DNA of 46,472 nucleotides, taken from Prochlorococcus sp. AG-402-K16 (GTDB lineage Bacteria > Cyanobacteriota > Cyanobacteriia > PCC-6307 > Cyanobiaceae). The stretch lies in NCBI GenBank assembly GCA_003216795.1, contig QCIH01000010.1, positions 1 to 46,472 of the forward strand. The letters run 5' to 3'. Made by a program: the position numbers and the translations under genes. Shown here piece after piece: positions 21,699 through 32,086 of the stretch; the first letter of the stretch is position 1; every line of letters begins with the position of its first letter. The notes under the pieces were generated by a model that was given only the letters and a program-made list of their open reading frames with translations, was not told the origin of the DNA and searched no databases.

Positions 21699-21838
21699 AT
21701 AAACCTTTTGGCTGACATTATGAATGTTACAACTGATACAAAAATAAGATTTAACAGCTTTTGACTTAGTCAATTGTAATACTCAGATTTGTTGATACTT
21801 TTGCGAATTTTTATCTTTATATATAGTTTTTATATAGG

Positions 21839-21861
21839 TTTAGTAAAAAAGTTCTACTAAA
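21839..21861 (+). promoter_or_regulatory. Hairpin directly before the queF start codon
   Basis: TTTAGTA (21839-21845) and TACTAAA (21855-21861) are perfect complements around a 9-base loop AAAAAGTTC. The stem ends one base before the ATG at 21863, so it would cover the ribosome-binding region. It does not fit the preQ1 riboswitch consensus as I know it. AT-rich and therefore weak. Confidence 0.35.
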
Positions 21862-21862
21862 A

Positions 21863-22273
21863 ATGAATACAGCTAAATTAGAAGACTCGACTCAAAGACC
21901 GCTATATGGTGAAAGAATTATTGAAGAATCAAAAATAATTTGTTTCGATAATCCGAATAAGAAAAGAATTTATGAAATTTCTATTCAGTTACCTGAATTT
22001 ACATGTAAGTGCCCTTTTTCTGGTTATCCAGATTTTGCAAAACTAAATATTATTTATCAACCTAATTTGAGAGTCTATGAGTTGAAGTCTTTAAAGCTTT
22101 ATATTAATAACTTTAGAGATATTAAAATATCACATGAGGAAGTTGTGAATAGAATTATGGATGATTTAGTGAATGAAGGTTCACCTCACTGGATACATTT
22201 AAACGCTGCATTTAACCCTAGAGGGAATGTTTCTATGCAGTTAGATATTTTTAGTGGGCAGAAAAGAAATTAG
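21863..22273 (+). CDS. queF: NADPH-dependent 7-cyano-7-deazaguanine reductase QueF
   Basis: 136 aa, the short YkvM-type QueF that reduces the nitrile preQ0 to the amine preQ1 in queuosine biosynthesis. The catalytic pair is C50 (FTCKCPFSG) and D57, seven residues apart as in the B. subtilis enzyme (C55/D62). The QueF motif is ELKSLKLY at 73-80, and [13 protein letters not shown] is near the C-terminus. Its stop overlaps the converging ccs1 stop by 4 bases. Divergent from the 89-residue unknown upstream of glnB. Confidence 0.96.
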   Translation: MNTAKLEDSTQRPLYGERIIEESKIICFDNPNKKRIYEISIQLPEFTCKCPFSGYPDFAKLNIIYQPNLRVYELKSLKLYINNFRDIKISHEEVVNRIMDDLVNEGSPHWIHLNAAFNPRGNVSMQLDIFSGQKRN

Positions 22274-23556
22274 AATTTTTTTATTTCTTCTGATAATTTA
22301 AAAAATTCTTTTTTAAAACCAATTAGATTTTTATTGCTAAGGCCTCCAATAGATATCTTTTGTGATTCTTTATTTACAAGAATCCATAATTGGTTAGTTG
22401 GTATAAGACTTATTATTGTTCCAAAAATTATTAAAATAAACGAAAAGTAAATAAATGGTATAGAAGGATCATTTTTTATTATTAAACCACTGCTAGGAAT
22501 TATTTTTTTCAGAGATAACATTGAAGAATTAACTTCTAAAGGATTGTCATTGATAAAGAGATTAATCTCGGAAAAATTTTCTATATTCGAAATTTTGAGT
22601 GGACCATTTTCATTATCTATTGTTAAAAGGAAATTTTTTTTAGTCTCCGATCCTAATTCAATTAAAACTCCCCAAACTTGATTACCGATTTCGGGAATTT
22701 CCTTTAATTGTAATTGATAAAGGATATTATCTATTTCCAAAACAACATTTGATATTGCCCAATCTGCTTGATAAATAGTTAATCCTTTAAACCTGATTGG
22801 GTGATTAACTTTGGCGGTTTTTATTTCATTTAGATTTAGATCTTCAGAAGAAAAATTTAATTTTGAAATAAACTGTTTTGGTACACCATTACTTTCTCGT
22901 TCTATAAAAAAATCTACTAATTTTACATTTGCTTTTGAGTTTGTGCTCTCATTAACAAGATCCAAACTTTCTCCAGGCAGTAAATATTGTTCTTTTGATT
23001 GACTTGTAAAACTTCCATATGCTGAACCTATAAGTAAGACTATTAATCCGATATGTACAACTAAAGGACCGATTTTCCCAATTAAACCCCTTCTTGCAGA
23101 AATATGACTTTTAAATTTGTATGTTTTCCATCCTCTTTTTTTAAGTAGTAAATCTACTTGTGATATATGTTCTCCATCTTGATTGATTGGATGACTTGTA
23201 GTAAGTTGCAGTTTGCTAAATTTTTTTTCGCTTTTGTATTCAATCCATTTTAATGAAGCTTTTAATGAAGGGATTTGCCTCCTGAAACTACAAGCTGCTA
23301 GAGAGATGCAAAGAAGAATTAATGTAAATAAAAACCAAAAGCTTGTATATATATGATCTAATTGAAGGAATAAGACTTTTTCTCCATCTAAAAAACCAAA
23401 AATGGGAGCACTATCGAAATTATCAATATAAAATTTATTACTACTACCTTGAGGTATAAAAGTACCTATGCCGCTTGTAATAGCTATGAAGATTATAAGT
23501 GATATGGCGAATCTTAAACTTGATATTTTTAATATTAGATTCTTAAAAATAACCAT
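22270..23556 (-). CDS. ccs1: System II cytochrome c biogenesis protein Ccs1 (ResB)
   Basis: 428 aa ResB/Ccs1 family protein. Three hydrophobic segments lie in the N-terminal part (about 15-35, 68-90 and 160-182), then a large extracytoplasmic domain, then a last segment at about 366-386. Together with CcsA it moves heme across the thylakoid membrane and attaches it to apocytochromes c6, f and others. [18 protein letters not shown] early on is typical of cyanobacterial and plastid Ccs1. It starts immediately after the ccdA stop on the same strand, giving a two-gene unit for cytochrome c maturation. CcsA itself is not in the window. Confidence 0.93.
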   Translation of the reverse strand: MVIFKNLILKISSLRFAISLIIFIAITSGIGTFIPQGSSNKFYIDNFDSAPIFGFLDGEKVLFLQLDHIYTSFWFLFTLILLCISLAACSFRRQIPSLKASLKWIEYKSEKKFSKLQLTTSHPINQDGEHISQVDLLLKKRGWKTYKFKSHISARRGLIGKIGPLVVHIGLIVLLIGSAYGSFTSQSKEQYLLPGESLDLVNESTNSKANVKLVDFFIERESNGVPKQFISKLNFSSEDLNLNEIKTAKVNHPIRFKGLTIYQADWAISNVVLEIDNILYQLQLKEIPEIGNQVWGVLIELGSETKKNFLLTIDNENGPLKISNIENFSEINLFINDNPLEVNSSMLSLKKIIPSSGLIIKNDPSIPFIYFSFILIIFGTIISLIPTNQLWILVNKESQKISIGGLSNKNLIGFKKEFFKLSEEIKKF

Positions 23557-24213
23557 TTAAATCCAATTTGATAATAAATTTAATAACCCTAGGGAAACTA
23601 AAAATATCCCACTTAAAGTAGGAATTATTTGACTAAATTTTCTAAGCTCTAAAAATTGTTTTAGGTTTTCTGCAGTAGCTCCTGCAATAATTAATGGAGT
23701 TACTTGGCCTATCCCAAAGAAAAATAAAAAAATAATAGATATTGTTGGATTTTCAGCTTGCGATACCCAAGCCAGAAGAGTTGCTAAAACTGGAGTAATG
23801 CAAGGTGAAGAGGCTAGTCCGAAGGAAGTCCCTATGGCAAAAGGTGCTATAAATGTTGGTATTTTATCTTCAATTATTTTTAAATCAGGTCCATTCGGGA
23901 ACTGAAACTTTAGAATCCCTAGTAAATTTAAACCCATTATTATTGCTATCAAGGCAACTATCGAAGTGTAATAAGATGGGATTTGCCCATATATCCTACC
24001 TAGGAATCCACTGGCAGCGCCAAGCGCAACGAGTGAAAAAACGACCCCTCCTGAAAAACTAATAAGTTTAAATTTATTTTTCTCTGTTCCTCCTATATAA
24101 GCAATAGTGATTGGTAGTAATGATAATGAGCATGGTCCAAGACTCGTTAAAAGTCCTGCGCTAAAAACCAAAAATATAGTAAATGGGCCAGGATTATTAA
24201 GGCCATTCTGCAT
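23557..24213 (-). CDS. ccdA: Thiol-disulfide transporter CcdA
   Basis: 218 aa polytopic protein of the CcdA/DsbD family with about six membrane segments. The two redox cysteines are C28 in TSLGPCSLSLLP and C138 in LASSPCITPVLA, both followed by the prolines typical of the family. It passes reducing power from stromal/cytoplasmic thioredoxin to the lumen side so that the CxxCH cysteines of apocytochromes stay reduced for heme attachment. Directly upstream of ccs1 with no spacer. Confidence 0.95.
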   Translation of the reverse strand: MQNGLNNPGPFTIFLVFSAGLLTSLGPCSLSLLPITIAYIGGTEKNKFKLISFSGGVVFSLVALGAASGFLGRIYGQIPSYYTSIVALIAIIMGLNLLGILKFQFPNGPDLKIIEDKIPTFIAPFAIGTSFGLASSPCITPVLATLLAWVSQAENPTISIIFLFFFGIGQVTPLIIAGATAENLKQFLELRKFSQIIPTLSGIFLVSLGLLNLLSNWI

Positions 24214-24295
24214 AAGCAGATTACCCTTTTGAGATAATTCTGAAATAACTAAATTAAATGATTCGATAGCTTAACTTAAATTTTGTAAATTCTAG

Positions 24296-25531
24296 CTAAT
24301 TAAGAGTCTTTCGTGTACTAATCATACCTATGAAGCCTGTGGATTCTAATGAACATCTCAGTAACATCCCTGCAATAAAAAATGATGCGATTAATGAATT
24401 TCCACCATAACTAATGAAAGGTAGTGGTAAGCCTGTAGTAGGCATAGAGCCTGTTGCTACAGCAATATGCATTATTGATTGACCTATCAACAATACACCA
24501 CATCCAATAGAAACTAATTTTGTATAGTTGTTTCTGCACTTTAGAGCAATTCTTATAGTTATATAAGAGAAAACTGCTAGAAAACCTAGGAATAAAGTAC
24601 ACCCTAACAAACCAAATTCTTCAGCAAAAATGGCAAAAATAAAATCTGTGTACATAAACGGTAGGTACTGTAATTTTTGTATAGACAAGCCAAAACCTTG
24701 ACCGAATAGACCACCTGAACCTATAGCTAATAAACTTTGAACCAATTGAAATCCACTTTCCTGTTGATCTTCCCAAGGATTAAGAAATGAAGTAACTCTA
24801 AGTTTTTGATATTCGTTATTGAGGATACTAATACATGCAGTAATAAATCCTAATGAGGCAAATGAGCAGAGAGAACTTAGTTTTACGCCTCCGCATAAAC
24901 CCATGACCCAAAAAAGAATTCCAGTTAATGATGCAGTACTTAAATTAGGCTGCTTTAGTATTAACAAAATTAATAACCCAAAAGAGAATATTGAAATTAA
25001 TTTTTTATCATTCTTAATCAGATTCCAATGAGCGAAAAGGTTTGAAGCTTCTAGAATTAGAAAAGGCTTAATTAATTCAGATGGTTGCAGACGTAAATTT
25101 CCCAGTACTAGCCATCTTGAAGATCCGTTAACTGTAATTCCAGTAATATTGGTAAGGAATATTAGAAATAAAAAAATAAAAAAAATAATTCTTGAAAACT
25201 TTAAAAGATTTCTAATGTTTGTATTCAGAACAAAATAAAATAGACCAATTCCTGGAATTGTCCAAATAACTTGTTTTTTTAAGAAGTAAGACCAATTTCC
25301 CATTTCCCTACTAGCAACCCACCAACTTGATGATCCAAGAATGCATATTCCTAATATTGACCAAATTCCAATTAGAACAACGAGGATTTTTGCCTCATAG
25401 GGCCATATCGTCCAAGGTAAGGGAAATATAGACTTTGTTAAATTGCTTAGATTTTTTTTGTAATTAGAACTAAAGGTTTTTTTTCTTTTAGAAATTCTTT
25501 TATATTTTATTTTTTCTTGACTTATCTCCAA
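24296..25531 (-). CDS. ftsW: SEDS-family cell division protein (FtsW/RodA type)
   Basis: 411 aa with a lysine-rich cytoplasmic N-terminus (about 45 residues) and roughly ten membrane segments. SEDS motifs include GSSRWLVLGNLRLQPSELIKP, QSLLAIGSGGLFGQGFG, YLPFMYTDFIFAIFAEEFGLLG and GLPLPFISYGGNSL. SEDS proteins polymerise peptidoglycan glycan strands; FtsW acts at the septum with PBP3. FtsW versus RodA cannot be settled by motif alone, though the position divergent to the ATP synthase operon agrees with the gene annotated ftsW in marine picocyanobacteria as I recall it. Confidence 0.88.
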   Translation of the reverse strand: MEISQEKIKYKRISKRKKTFSSNYKKNLSNLTKSIFPLPWTIWPYEAKILVVLIGIWSILGICILGSSSWWVASREMGNWSYFLKKQVIWTIPGIGLFYFVLNTNIRNLLKFSRIIFFIFLFLIFLTNITGITVNGSSRWLVLGNLRLQPSELIKPFLILEASNLFAHWNLIKNDKKLISIFSFGLLILLILKQPNLSTASLTGILFWVMGLCGGVKLSSLCSFASLGFITACISILNNEYQKLRVTSFLNPWEDQQESGFQLVQSLLAIGSGGLFGQGFGLSIQKLQYLPFMYTDFIFAIFAEEFGLLGCTLFLGFLAVFSYITIRIALKCRNNYTKLVSIGCGVLLIGQSIMHIAVATGSMPTTGLPLPFISYGGNSLIASFFIAGMLLRCSLESTGFIGMISTRKTLN

Positions 25532-25736
25532 TTTTTTAGATGTATATGTACTATTGAGACGTTTAATTGAGATTTTGCCAAGTCTTTTATTAACGTTTTA
25601 AAGTGTTAAAGCAATTAATAAAAATGACTTTTCATCAATTTTATTTTTGAAGAATAAAATAAAAAATGGACTACAGATTCATCATAAATCTTAAGAATTA
25701 ATTTTTTATAGAAAAAAACTAGCTAAAAGGTACCTC

Positions 25737-25755
25737 TCCGTGATAGATTCCGTGA
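25737..25755 (+). repeat. Direct repeat TCCGTGA x2 upstream of atp1
   Basis: TCCGTGA at 25737-25743 and again at 25749-25755, 12 bases apart, just before a TATACT -10-like sequence. Two direct half-sites next to a promoter can be an activator site, but the spacing is nearer one helical turn than exact. Confidence 0.35.
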
Positions 25756-25760
25756 GTTTA

Positions 25761-25766
25761 TATACT
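25761..25766 (+). promoter_or_regulatory. Candidate -10 element for the ATP synthase operon
   Basis: TATACT at 25761-25766 matches the bacterial -10 consensus closely and would start transcription about 27 bases before the atp1 ATG. The region from 25532 to 25799 is the spacer to the divergent ftsW-type gene and otherwise shows only AT-rich sequence without an ORF. A -35 element is not clear; the TCCGTGA repeats occupy that position. Confidence 0.35.
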
Positions 25767-25799
25767 TACTTCAAACCATTTAGAGAGGGTTTCTGAACT

Positions 25800-26276
25800 A
25801 TGTTCACATCAGTGGACTCAAATAGAAAAAAACTTGAGCATCCTTCTAATGAGAATGTTCAATTTCCTCAATCCCTGAATAATTCGATCATCAATGAAAG
25901 TAAATCTGGCATTGCCAATCAAATAGATAATTTTCTTTCTCAAAATGATGAATACACAAAATTGCAACTAACAATTTTTGGAATTACTTTTATTGTTTCT
26001 ATTTTATTAGCCTCAATAACTGGAATTTTTCTTGGATTTACTTTTGGTTTTAGTATTTTTATAGGTGCAATTGCCGGCATTTTTTACCTACGTTTGCTTG
26101 CCAAAAGTTTAGGGAAACTTGGTAGAGAATCATCAGGTGTTTCAAAATTGCAACTATTAGTTCCAGTTTGCCTCTTTATTTTTGCGAGCAAGCTAGGATC
26201 TTTGGATATTTTTCCTGCAATGATAGGTTTTTTCATTTATAAGCCTTCACTAATTCTTTATTTTTCACGTTCTTAA
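25800..26276 (+). CDS. atp1: ATP synthase protein I (Atp1)
   Basis: 158 aa. A polar N-terminus of about 55 residues is followed by hydrophobic segments (about 60-100 and 117-155), the layout of the UncI/AtpI assembly factor at the head of cyanobacterial and bacterial atp operons. It helps c-ring assembly in some bacteria but is not part of the final enzyme. The call rests on topology and on its place 21 bases before the a-subunit gene; sequence conservation in this family is low. Confidence 0.8.
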   Translation: MFTSVDSNRKKLEHPSNENVQFPQSLNNSIINESKSGIANQIDNFLSQNDEYTKLQLTIFGITFIVSILLASITGIFLGFTFGFSIFIGAIAGIFYLRLLAKSLGKLGRESSGVSKLQLLVPVCLFIFASKLGSLDIFPAMIGFFIYKPSLILYFSRS

Positions 26277-26297
26277 GTAAATTTTTATTCAAAACAA

Positions 26298-27023
26298 ATG
26301 TTTTTTAATTCCTTGCTAACAAATTTTGCAGCATTAGAAGTTGGTCAACATCTTTATTGGCAAATTGGAAATATCAGATTACATGGGCAGGTATTTTTAA
26401 CATCTTGGATTTTATTGGGAGCGTTATTAGTTTTTATTTCCTTAGGAACTAAAAAAATGGAAAATGATCCTAAAGGCCTTCAAAACTTGCTTGAGTTCCT
26501 TTGGGATTACATAAGAGATCTTGCTAGGACTCAAATAGGTGAAAAAGTTTATAGAGACTGGATGCCATTTATAGGTACTTTATTTTTATTCGTCTTTGTT
26601 AGTAATTGGGGAGGAGCTTTAATACCTTGGAGATTGATTAAGTTGCCAAGTGGAGAATTAGGAGCACCTACTGCTGATATTAATACAACTATAGCCTTGG
26701 CTTTATTGGTTTCACTTTCTTATTTCTATGCAGGCTTAAGTAATAAGGGTTGGAGATACTTCGAATACTATGTTCATCCAACTCCGATTATGCTTCCTTT
26801 CAAAATTCTAGAAGATTTTACTAAACCTTTATCACTCTCTTTCAGGCTATTTGGAAATATTTTGGCTGATGAACTTGTAGTTGGTGTTCTAGTCTTTTTA
26901 GTTCCGCTAATTCTTCCAATACCTGTTATGTTCCTAGGATTGTTTACTAGTGCAATTCAGGCATTGATTTTCGCAACTTTGGCGGCCTATTACATTGGAG
27001 AAGCTGTTGAAGAACATCATTAG
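26298..27023 (+). CDS. atpI: F0F1 ATP synthase subunit a
   Basis: 241 aa membrane subunit forming the proton half-channels. The essential arginine is R183 in [19 protein letters not shown]; the C-terminal segment [24 protein letters not shown] is characteristic. About five to six membrane segments. The gene is called atpI in cyanobacterial/plastid nomenclature and atpB in E. coli. It is separated from the c-subunit gene by a 164-base spacer that holds two hairpins. Confidence 0.97.
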   Translation: MFFNSLLTNFAALEVGQHLYWQIGNIRLHGQVFLTSWILLGALLVFISLGTKKMENDPKGLQNLLEFLWDYIRDLARTQIGEKVYRDWMPFIGTLFLFVFVSNWGGALIPWRLIKLPSGELGAPTADINTTIALALLVSLSYFYAGLSNKGWRYFEYYVHPTPIMLPFKILEDFTKPLSLSFRLFGNILADELVVGVLVFLVPLILPIPVMFLGLFTSAIQALIFATLAAYYIGEAVEEHH

Positions 27024-27040
27024 CTGTCTTCTAATACATT

Positions 27041-27063
27041 CAGACGCTTTTACAAAGAGTCTG
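27041..27063 (+). repeat. Hairpin 1 in the spacer before the c-subunit gene
   Basis: CAGAC-G-CTTT, loop TAC, AAAG-A-GTCTG: a 9-bp stem with one internal G/A mismatch. It begins 17 bases after the atpI stop codon. No T tract follows, so it is not a classic terminator. The arm sequences CAGAC/GTCTG recur in hairpin 2. Confidence 0.55.
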
Positions 27064-27090
27064 TAATCTGGCAAAATATCTAATCGCGTA

Positions 27091-27109
27091 GGTCTGAATA
27101 TATCAGACC
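27091..27109 (+). repeat. Hairpin 2 in the spacer before the c-subunit gene
   Basis: GGTCTGA, loop ATATA, TCAGACC: a perfect 7-bp stem 78 bases before the c-subunit ATG. It shares its arm sequence with hairpin 1, so the two could also pair with each other in alternative folds. Suggests an RNA processing or stability element that raises c-subunit output. Confidence 0.6.
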
Positions 27110-27169
27110 CATTCTTAAAAGAAAGGATGTCCAAGCGTGTATGACAAAAAAGATTATCACAAGTATTAA

Positions 27170-27433
<264 letters not shown>

Positions 27434-27501
27434 AAGTTAATATTGCTTCTAATCCTTATTAGCAATATTTAAATTTAATTTTTTAACTTCAACTGAATCA
27501 T

Positions 27502-27963
27502 ATGTTGGCCTTTAATTTTTTTGGTGCTACAGAGGGTGGATTATTTGACATCAATGCCACTTTGCCACTTATGGCGATACAAGTAGTTGCGCTTACTTAC
27601 ATATTAAATTCTCTCTTTTTTAAGCCTGTCGGCAATGTTGTAGAAAAAAGAGAAAAGTTTGTAAGTAATAATATTATTGAGGCCAAAAATAAACTTTCTG
27701 AGGTCAAAAAATTAGAAGCTGATTTATTAACTCAGCTTCAAAGTGCGCGTACAGAAGCTCAAAGAATTGTGAGCGAAGCTGAGAATGAGTCTGACAAGCT
27801 TTATAAAGAAGCACTAGAACTTGCAAACAATGAAGCAAATGCTTCAAAAGAAAAAGCAAGGCTAGAAATTGAAAGTCAGACGTCTGCTGCTCGTGATCAA
27901 CTTTCTAAACAGGCTGATGATCTAAGCGAACTTATTGTTAATAGATTGATTCTAGAAAAATGA
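27502..27963 (+). CDS. atpG: F0F1 ATP synthase subunit b'
   Basis: 153 aa: a short N-terminal hydrophobic segment (about 22-44, [20 protein letters not shown]) followed by a long charged helix rich in Glu/Lys/Ala. Photosynthetic organisms have two different b-type stator subunits, b and b', which pair as a heterodimer in the peripheral stalk. The stop overlaps the start of the b-subunit gene by 4 bases, consistent with equal synthesis. Confidence 0.94.
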   Translation: MLAFNFFGATEGGLFDINATLPLMAIQVVALTYILNSLFFKPVGNVVEKREKFVSNNIIEAKNKLSEVKKLEADLLTQLQSARTEAQRIVSEAENESDKLYKEALELANNEANASKEKARLEIESQTSAARDQLSKQADDLSELIVNRLILEK

Positions 27964-28472
27964 ATTTAACTCTTTTAGCTACAGAAGGTTTTGGATTGAA
28001 CTTCAATTTATTCGAAACCAATATCCTTAATTGGGCTGTAGTGGTTTTCGGTCTTTATAAATTTTTGCCTGGTTTCCTAGGTAAAATGCTTCAAAAAAGG
28101 AGAGAAGGAATCCTTCTTGAATTAAAAGATGCTGAAGATCGACTCCTAAATGCAACTCACGCTTTAGAAAAGGCGAAGAAAGATTTATCTTCAGCAGAAG
28201 AAAAAGCTTCTCAAATAAAAGCAGATTCCCTTAAAAGATCTGAATCAATCAGAATGGAAAGTGAGAAAAAAGCGATAGAGGAGATGGCACGAATTAAACA
28301 AAGTGCAATCTCTGATGAGAGCTCTGAAGCATCCAGAGCAATTTCTCAACTTCGAAAAGAAGCTGTTGAACTGGCAATTAAGAAAGCTTTAGATTCTCTT
28401 CCAAATCGACTTGATAAAACAACACAAGAAAATTTGGTAACTCAATCAATTAACAATATTGAGGTGAACTAA
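27960..28472 (+). CDS. atpF: F0F1 ATP synthase subunit b
   Basis: 170 aa peripheral-stalk subunit: an N-terminal segment [22 protein letters not shown] anchors it, and the rest is one long amphipathic helix ([21 protein letters not shown] and so on). Partner of b' encoded just upstream. The ATG overlaps the b' stop by 4 bases and the stop shares one base with the delta start. Confidence 0.95.
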   Translation: MNLTLLATEGFGLNFNLFETNILNWAVVVFGLYKFLPGFLGKMLQKRREGILLELKDAEDRLLNATHALEKAKKDLSSAEEKASQIKADSLKRSESIRMESEKKAIEEMARIKQSAISDESSEASRAISQLRKEAVELAIKKALDSLPNRLDKTTQENLVTQSINNIEVN

Positions 28473-29014
28473 TGCCACTTTTAAATTCAGTTACTACACC
28501 ATACGCAGAGGCATTACTTCAAGTTGTTAATGAAAATTCGCAAACTGAAGAGATGGTTTCTGAGGTTAAACAACTCTTGGAATTAATAAATGATTCTCCT
28601 GAACTGGAGAAGGCACTATCCTCTCCCATTTTAGAGACAGATGCTAAGAAGAAAATCATTAATGAAATTTTTTCAAGAAAGGTTAATTCTTCTTTATTAA
28701 ATTTCTTAAAATTATTGGCCGATAGGCAAAGAATTGGAATCCTTACTTCAATTCTTGATAGGTTTTTAGAGATTTACCGAGAAAATAGTAACATTGCATT
28801 GGCAACTGTTACTTCTGCAGTCGAGCTTACTGATGAACAGAAAGGTTTAATTACCAAAAAGATCATCAATATCGCTGGAACTGAAAAATTAGAACTTGTA
28901 ACTAAAATCGATCCATCTCTTATTGGTGGTTTCGTCGCCAGTGTAGGATCAAAAGTAATTGATGCTTCTCTTGCTTCACAAATAAGAAAACTTGGATTAT
29001 CCCTTTCCAAGTAA
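28472..29014 (+). CDS. atpD: F0F1 ATP synthase subunit delta
   Basis: 180 aa. It joins the peripheral stalk to the top of F1. The N-terminal helical domain (PYAEALLQVVNE, QLLELINDSPELEKALSSPI) and C-terminal part (ATVTSAVELTDEQK, VTKIDPSLIGGFVASVGSKVID) match OSCP/delta. Called atpH in E. coli style naming. The start codon overlaps the atpF stop by one base. Confidence 0.96.
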   Translation: MPLLNSVTTPYAEALLQVVNENSQTEEMVSEVKQLLELINDSPELEKALSSPILETDAKKKIINEIFSRKVNSSLLNFLKLLADRQRIGILTSILDRFLEIYRENSNIALATVTSAVELTDEQKGLITKKIINIAGTEKLELVTKIDPSLIGGFVASVGSKVIDASLASQIRKLGLSLSK

Positions 29015-29032
29015 CTTTTAAATCAACCTTAA

Positions 29033-30562
<1,530 letters not shown>

Positions 30563-30580
30563 ATTAATTTAGGAGATACC

Positions 30581-31531
30581 ATGGCAAATCTGAAAGAGAT
30601 TAGAGATCGAATCGTTTCCGTTAAAAATACAAGAAAAATAACGGAGGCCATGAGACTTGTTGCAGCTGCAAAAGTTAGGAGAGCTCAAGATCAAGTTCTT
30701 AAGAGTAGACCTTTTGCAGATAAACTTGCACGAGTCTTAGAAAATATTCAATCTAGAGTACAATTTGAGGCTGTCGACTCTCCTCTATTATCCAAGAGAG
30801 AAGTAAAGAGTATCTCCTTGGTTTGTATAACTGCGGATAGAGGTTTATGCGGTGGTTACAATACAAACATTATAAAAAAGGTAGAAATAAGATACGCAGA
30901 ATTAGTCAAACAAGGGTATCAGCCAAATTTAATTTTGGTAGGGAAGAAAGCTATTGGATATTTTCAAAATAGAAAGGATAGATATGTAATTAAAAGTACT
31001 TTCAAAGAACTTGAACAGGTACCCACAGTCAAGGATTCTGAAGGAGTTACAAATGAGATTTTAGCCGAATTTCTTTCAGAAAATTCCGATAGGGTGGAAA
31101 TTATTTACACGAAATTCATCACTTTAGTTAGCTGTGCTCCTGTCGTTCAAACACTATTGCCACTTGACCCTCAAGGAATAGCTGATGAAAACGATGAAAT
31201 TTTTAGATTGACTACAAAAGATAGTAAGTTACTTGTTGAAAAATCAAATATTGAAAAAAGTGATTCAGAGAAGTTACCATCAGATATTGTTTTTGAACAA
31301 AGTCCTGATCAACTATTAGATTCCTTATTACCATTATATTTACAGAATCAGGTACTAAGAGCCCTTCAAGAGTCGGCCGCTTCAGAACTCGCTTGCAGGA
31401 TGACTGCTATGAATAATGCAAGTGATAATGCGAAAGAATTGGCAAGTACTTTGAATCTAACCTATAACAAAGCTAGACAAGCAGCTATTACTCAAGAAAT
31501 ATTAGAAGTTGTAGGAGGCTCAGCAGTTTAG
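30581..31531 (+). CDS. atpC: F0F1 ATP synthase subunit gamma
   Basis: 316 aa central rotor shaft. N-terminal [20 protein letters not shown] and C-terminal [20 protein letters not shown] helices form the coiled-coil axle; the globular part begins [18 protein letters not shown]. The cyanobacterial insertion region lies at about 195-230 and lacks the pair of closely spaced regulatory cysteines of plant chloroplast gamma, so thiol regulation is not expected. A good AGGAG ribosome-binding site precedes the ATG. Called atpG in E. coli style. Confidence 0.97.
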   Translation: MANLKEIRDRIVSVKNTRKITEAMRLVAAAKVRRAQDQVLKSRPFADKLARVLENIQSRVQFEAVDSPLLSKREVKSISLVCITADRGLCGGYNTNIIKKVEIRYAELVKQGYQPNLILVGKKAIGYFQNRKDRYVIKSTFKELEQVPTVKDSEGVTNEILAEFLSENSDRVEIIYTKFITLVSCAPVVQTLLPLDPQGIADENDEIFRLTTKDSKLLVEKSNIEKSDSEKLPSDIVFEQSPDQLLDSLLPLYLQNQVLRALQESAASELACRMTAMNNASDNAKELASTLNLTYNKARQAAITQEILEVVGGSAV

Positions 31532-31547
31532 CAATAAGATTTAGGAT

Positions 31548-31874
31548 ATGCCTGAATACAATATCAAAGTTCAATTTGAGCAAAAGACTTTTAGTTTTTT
31601 ATGTTCTGAGGATCAAGATATTATTTCAGCGGCAAAAATGAATGGAATAGATTTACCAAGTAGTTGTTGTTCAGGAGTTTGTACAGATTGTGCATCCATG
31701 ATATTGGAAGGATCAGTAGATCAGGAAGATGCTATGGGATTAAATGATGATTTACGGGATAAGGGATTTGCACTTTTGTGTGTAGCATACCCCAAGTCAG
31801 ATTTGAATATTGTTATTGGTAAAGAAGTCGAAGATGATTTATATAATGATCAATTTGGTAAATATCAAAAATGA
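31548..31874 (+). CDS. 2Fe-2S plant-type ferredoxin
   Basis: 108 aa. The cluster ligands are C40, C45, C48 (CxxxxCxxC) and C78 (ALLCVAYP), the plant-type arrangement; C41 adds an unusual second cysteine next to the first ligand. Acidic overall, with a C-terminal tail (VEDDLYNDQFGKYQK) longer than in PetF. Likely a minor ferredoxin with a particular partner rather than the main photosynthetic one. It follows atpC by 16 bases and overlaps the next small gene by 4. Confidence 0.92.
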   Translation: MPEYNIKVQFEQKTFSFLCSEDQDIISAAKMNGIDLPSSCCSGVCTDCASMILEGSVDQEDAMGLNDDLRDKGFALLCVAYPKSDLNIVIGKEVEDDLYNDQFGKYQK

Positions 31875-32062
31875 AATTAAGTACAGTTGATTATTATTTA
31901 GACTGGCCAGTTTCAATAAAATTAAAAAATTTAAGGGAATTCATCATTATAAATTTAGAAAAAAAAGGAGATTTAATTCGATGGTCAATTGTTGATATTC
32001 AAAATTCTGTTGACTCTTTTGGAACAAAAAAACTTAAAATTAAAGCTGTCATAGCTAATTAA
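31871..32062 (+). CDS. Hypothetical protein, 63 aa, coupled to ferredoxin
   Basis: Small basic soluble protein (MKLSTVDYYLDWPVSIKLKN to KKLKIKAVIAN) with a beta-alpha-beta-like pattern. I do not recognise the family. The ATG overlaps the ferredoxin stop codon (ATGA), which points to translational coupling and probably to a shared role, for instance as a partner or maturation aid of that ferredoxin. DUF3326 follows after 24 bases. Confidence 0.72.
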   Translation: MKLSTVDYYLDWPVSIKLKNLREFIIINLEKKGDLIRWSIVDIQNSVDSFGTKKLKIKAVIAN

Positions 32063-32086
32063 AAAATATAAATTGAAATATTTTTA

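Noticed and set aside
21726..21739. NtcA-like site (GTA-N8-AAC on the minus strand) upstream of the 89-residue gene and glnB
   Set aside because: One half-site departs from GTAN8TAC, and the nearest TTATAT -10-like sequence overlaps the best start codon (21698), so the geometry for NtcA activation is poor.
21774..21862. preQ1 riboswitch before queF
   Set aside because: No C-rich loop, H-type pseudoknot tail or other preQ1 class feature could be matched in the 89 bases available.
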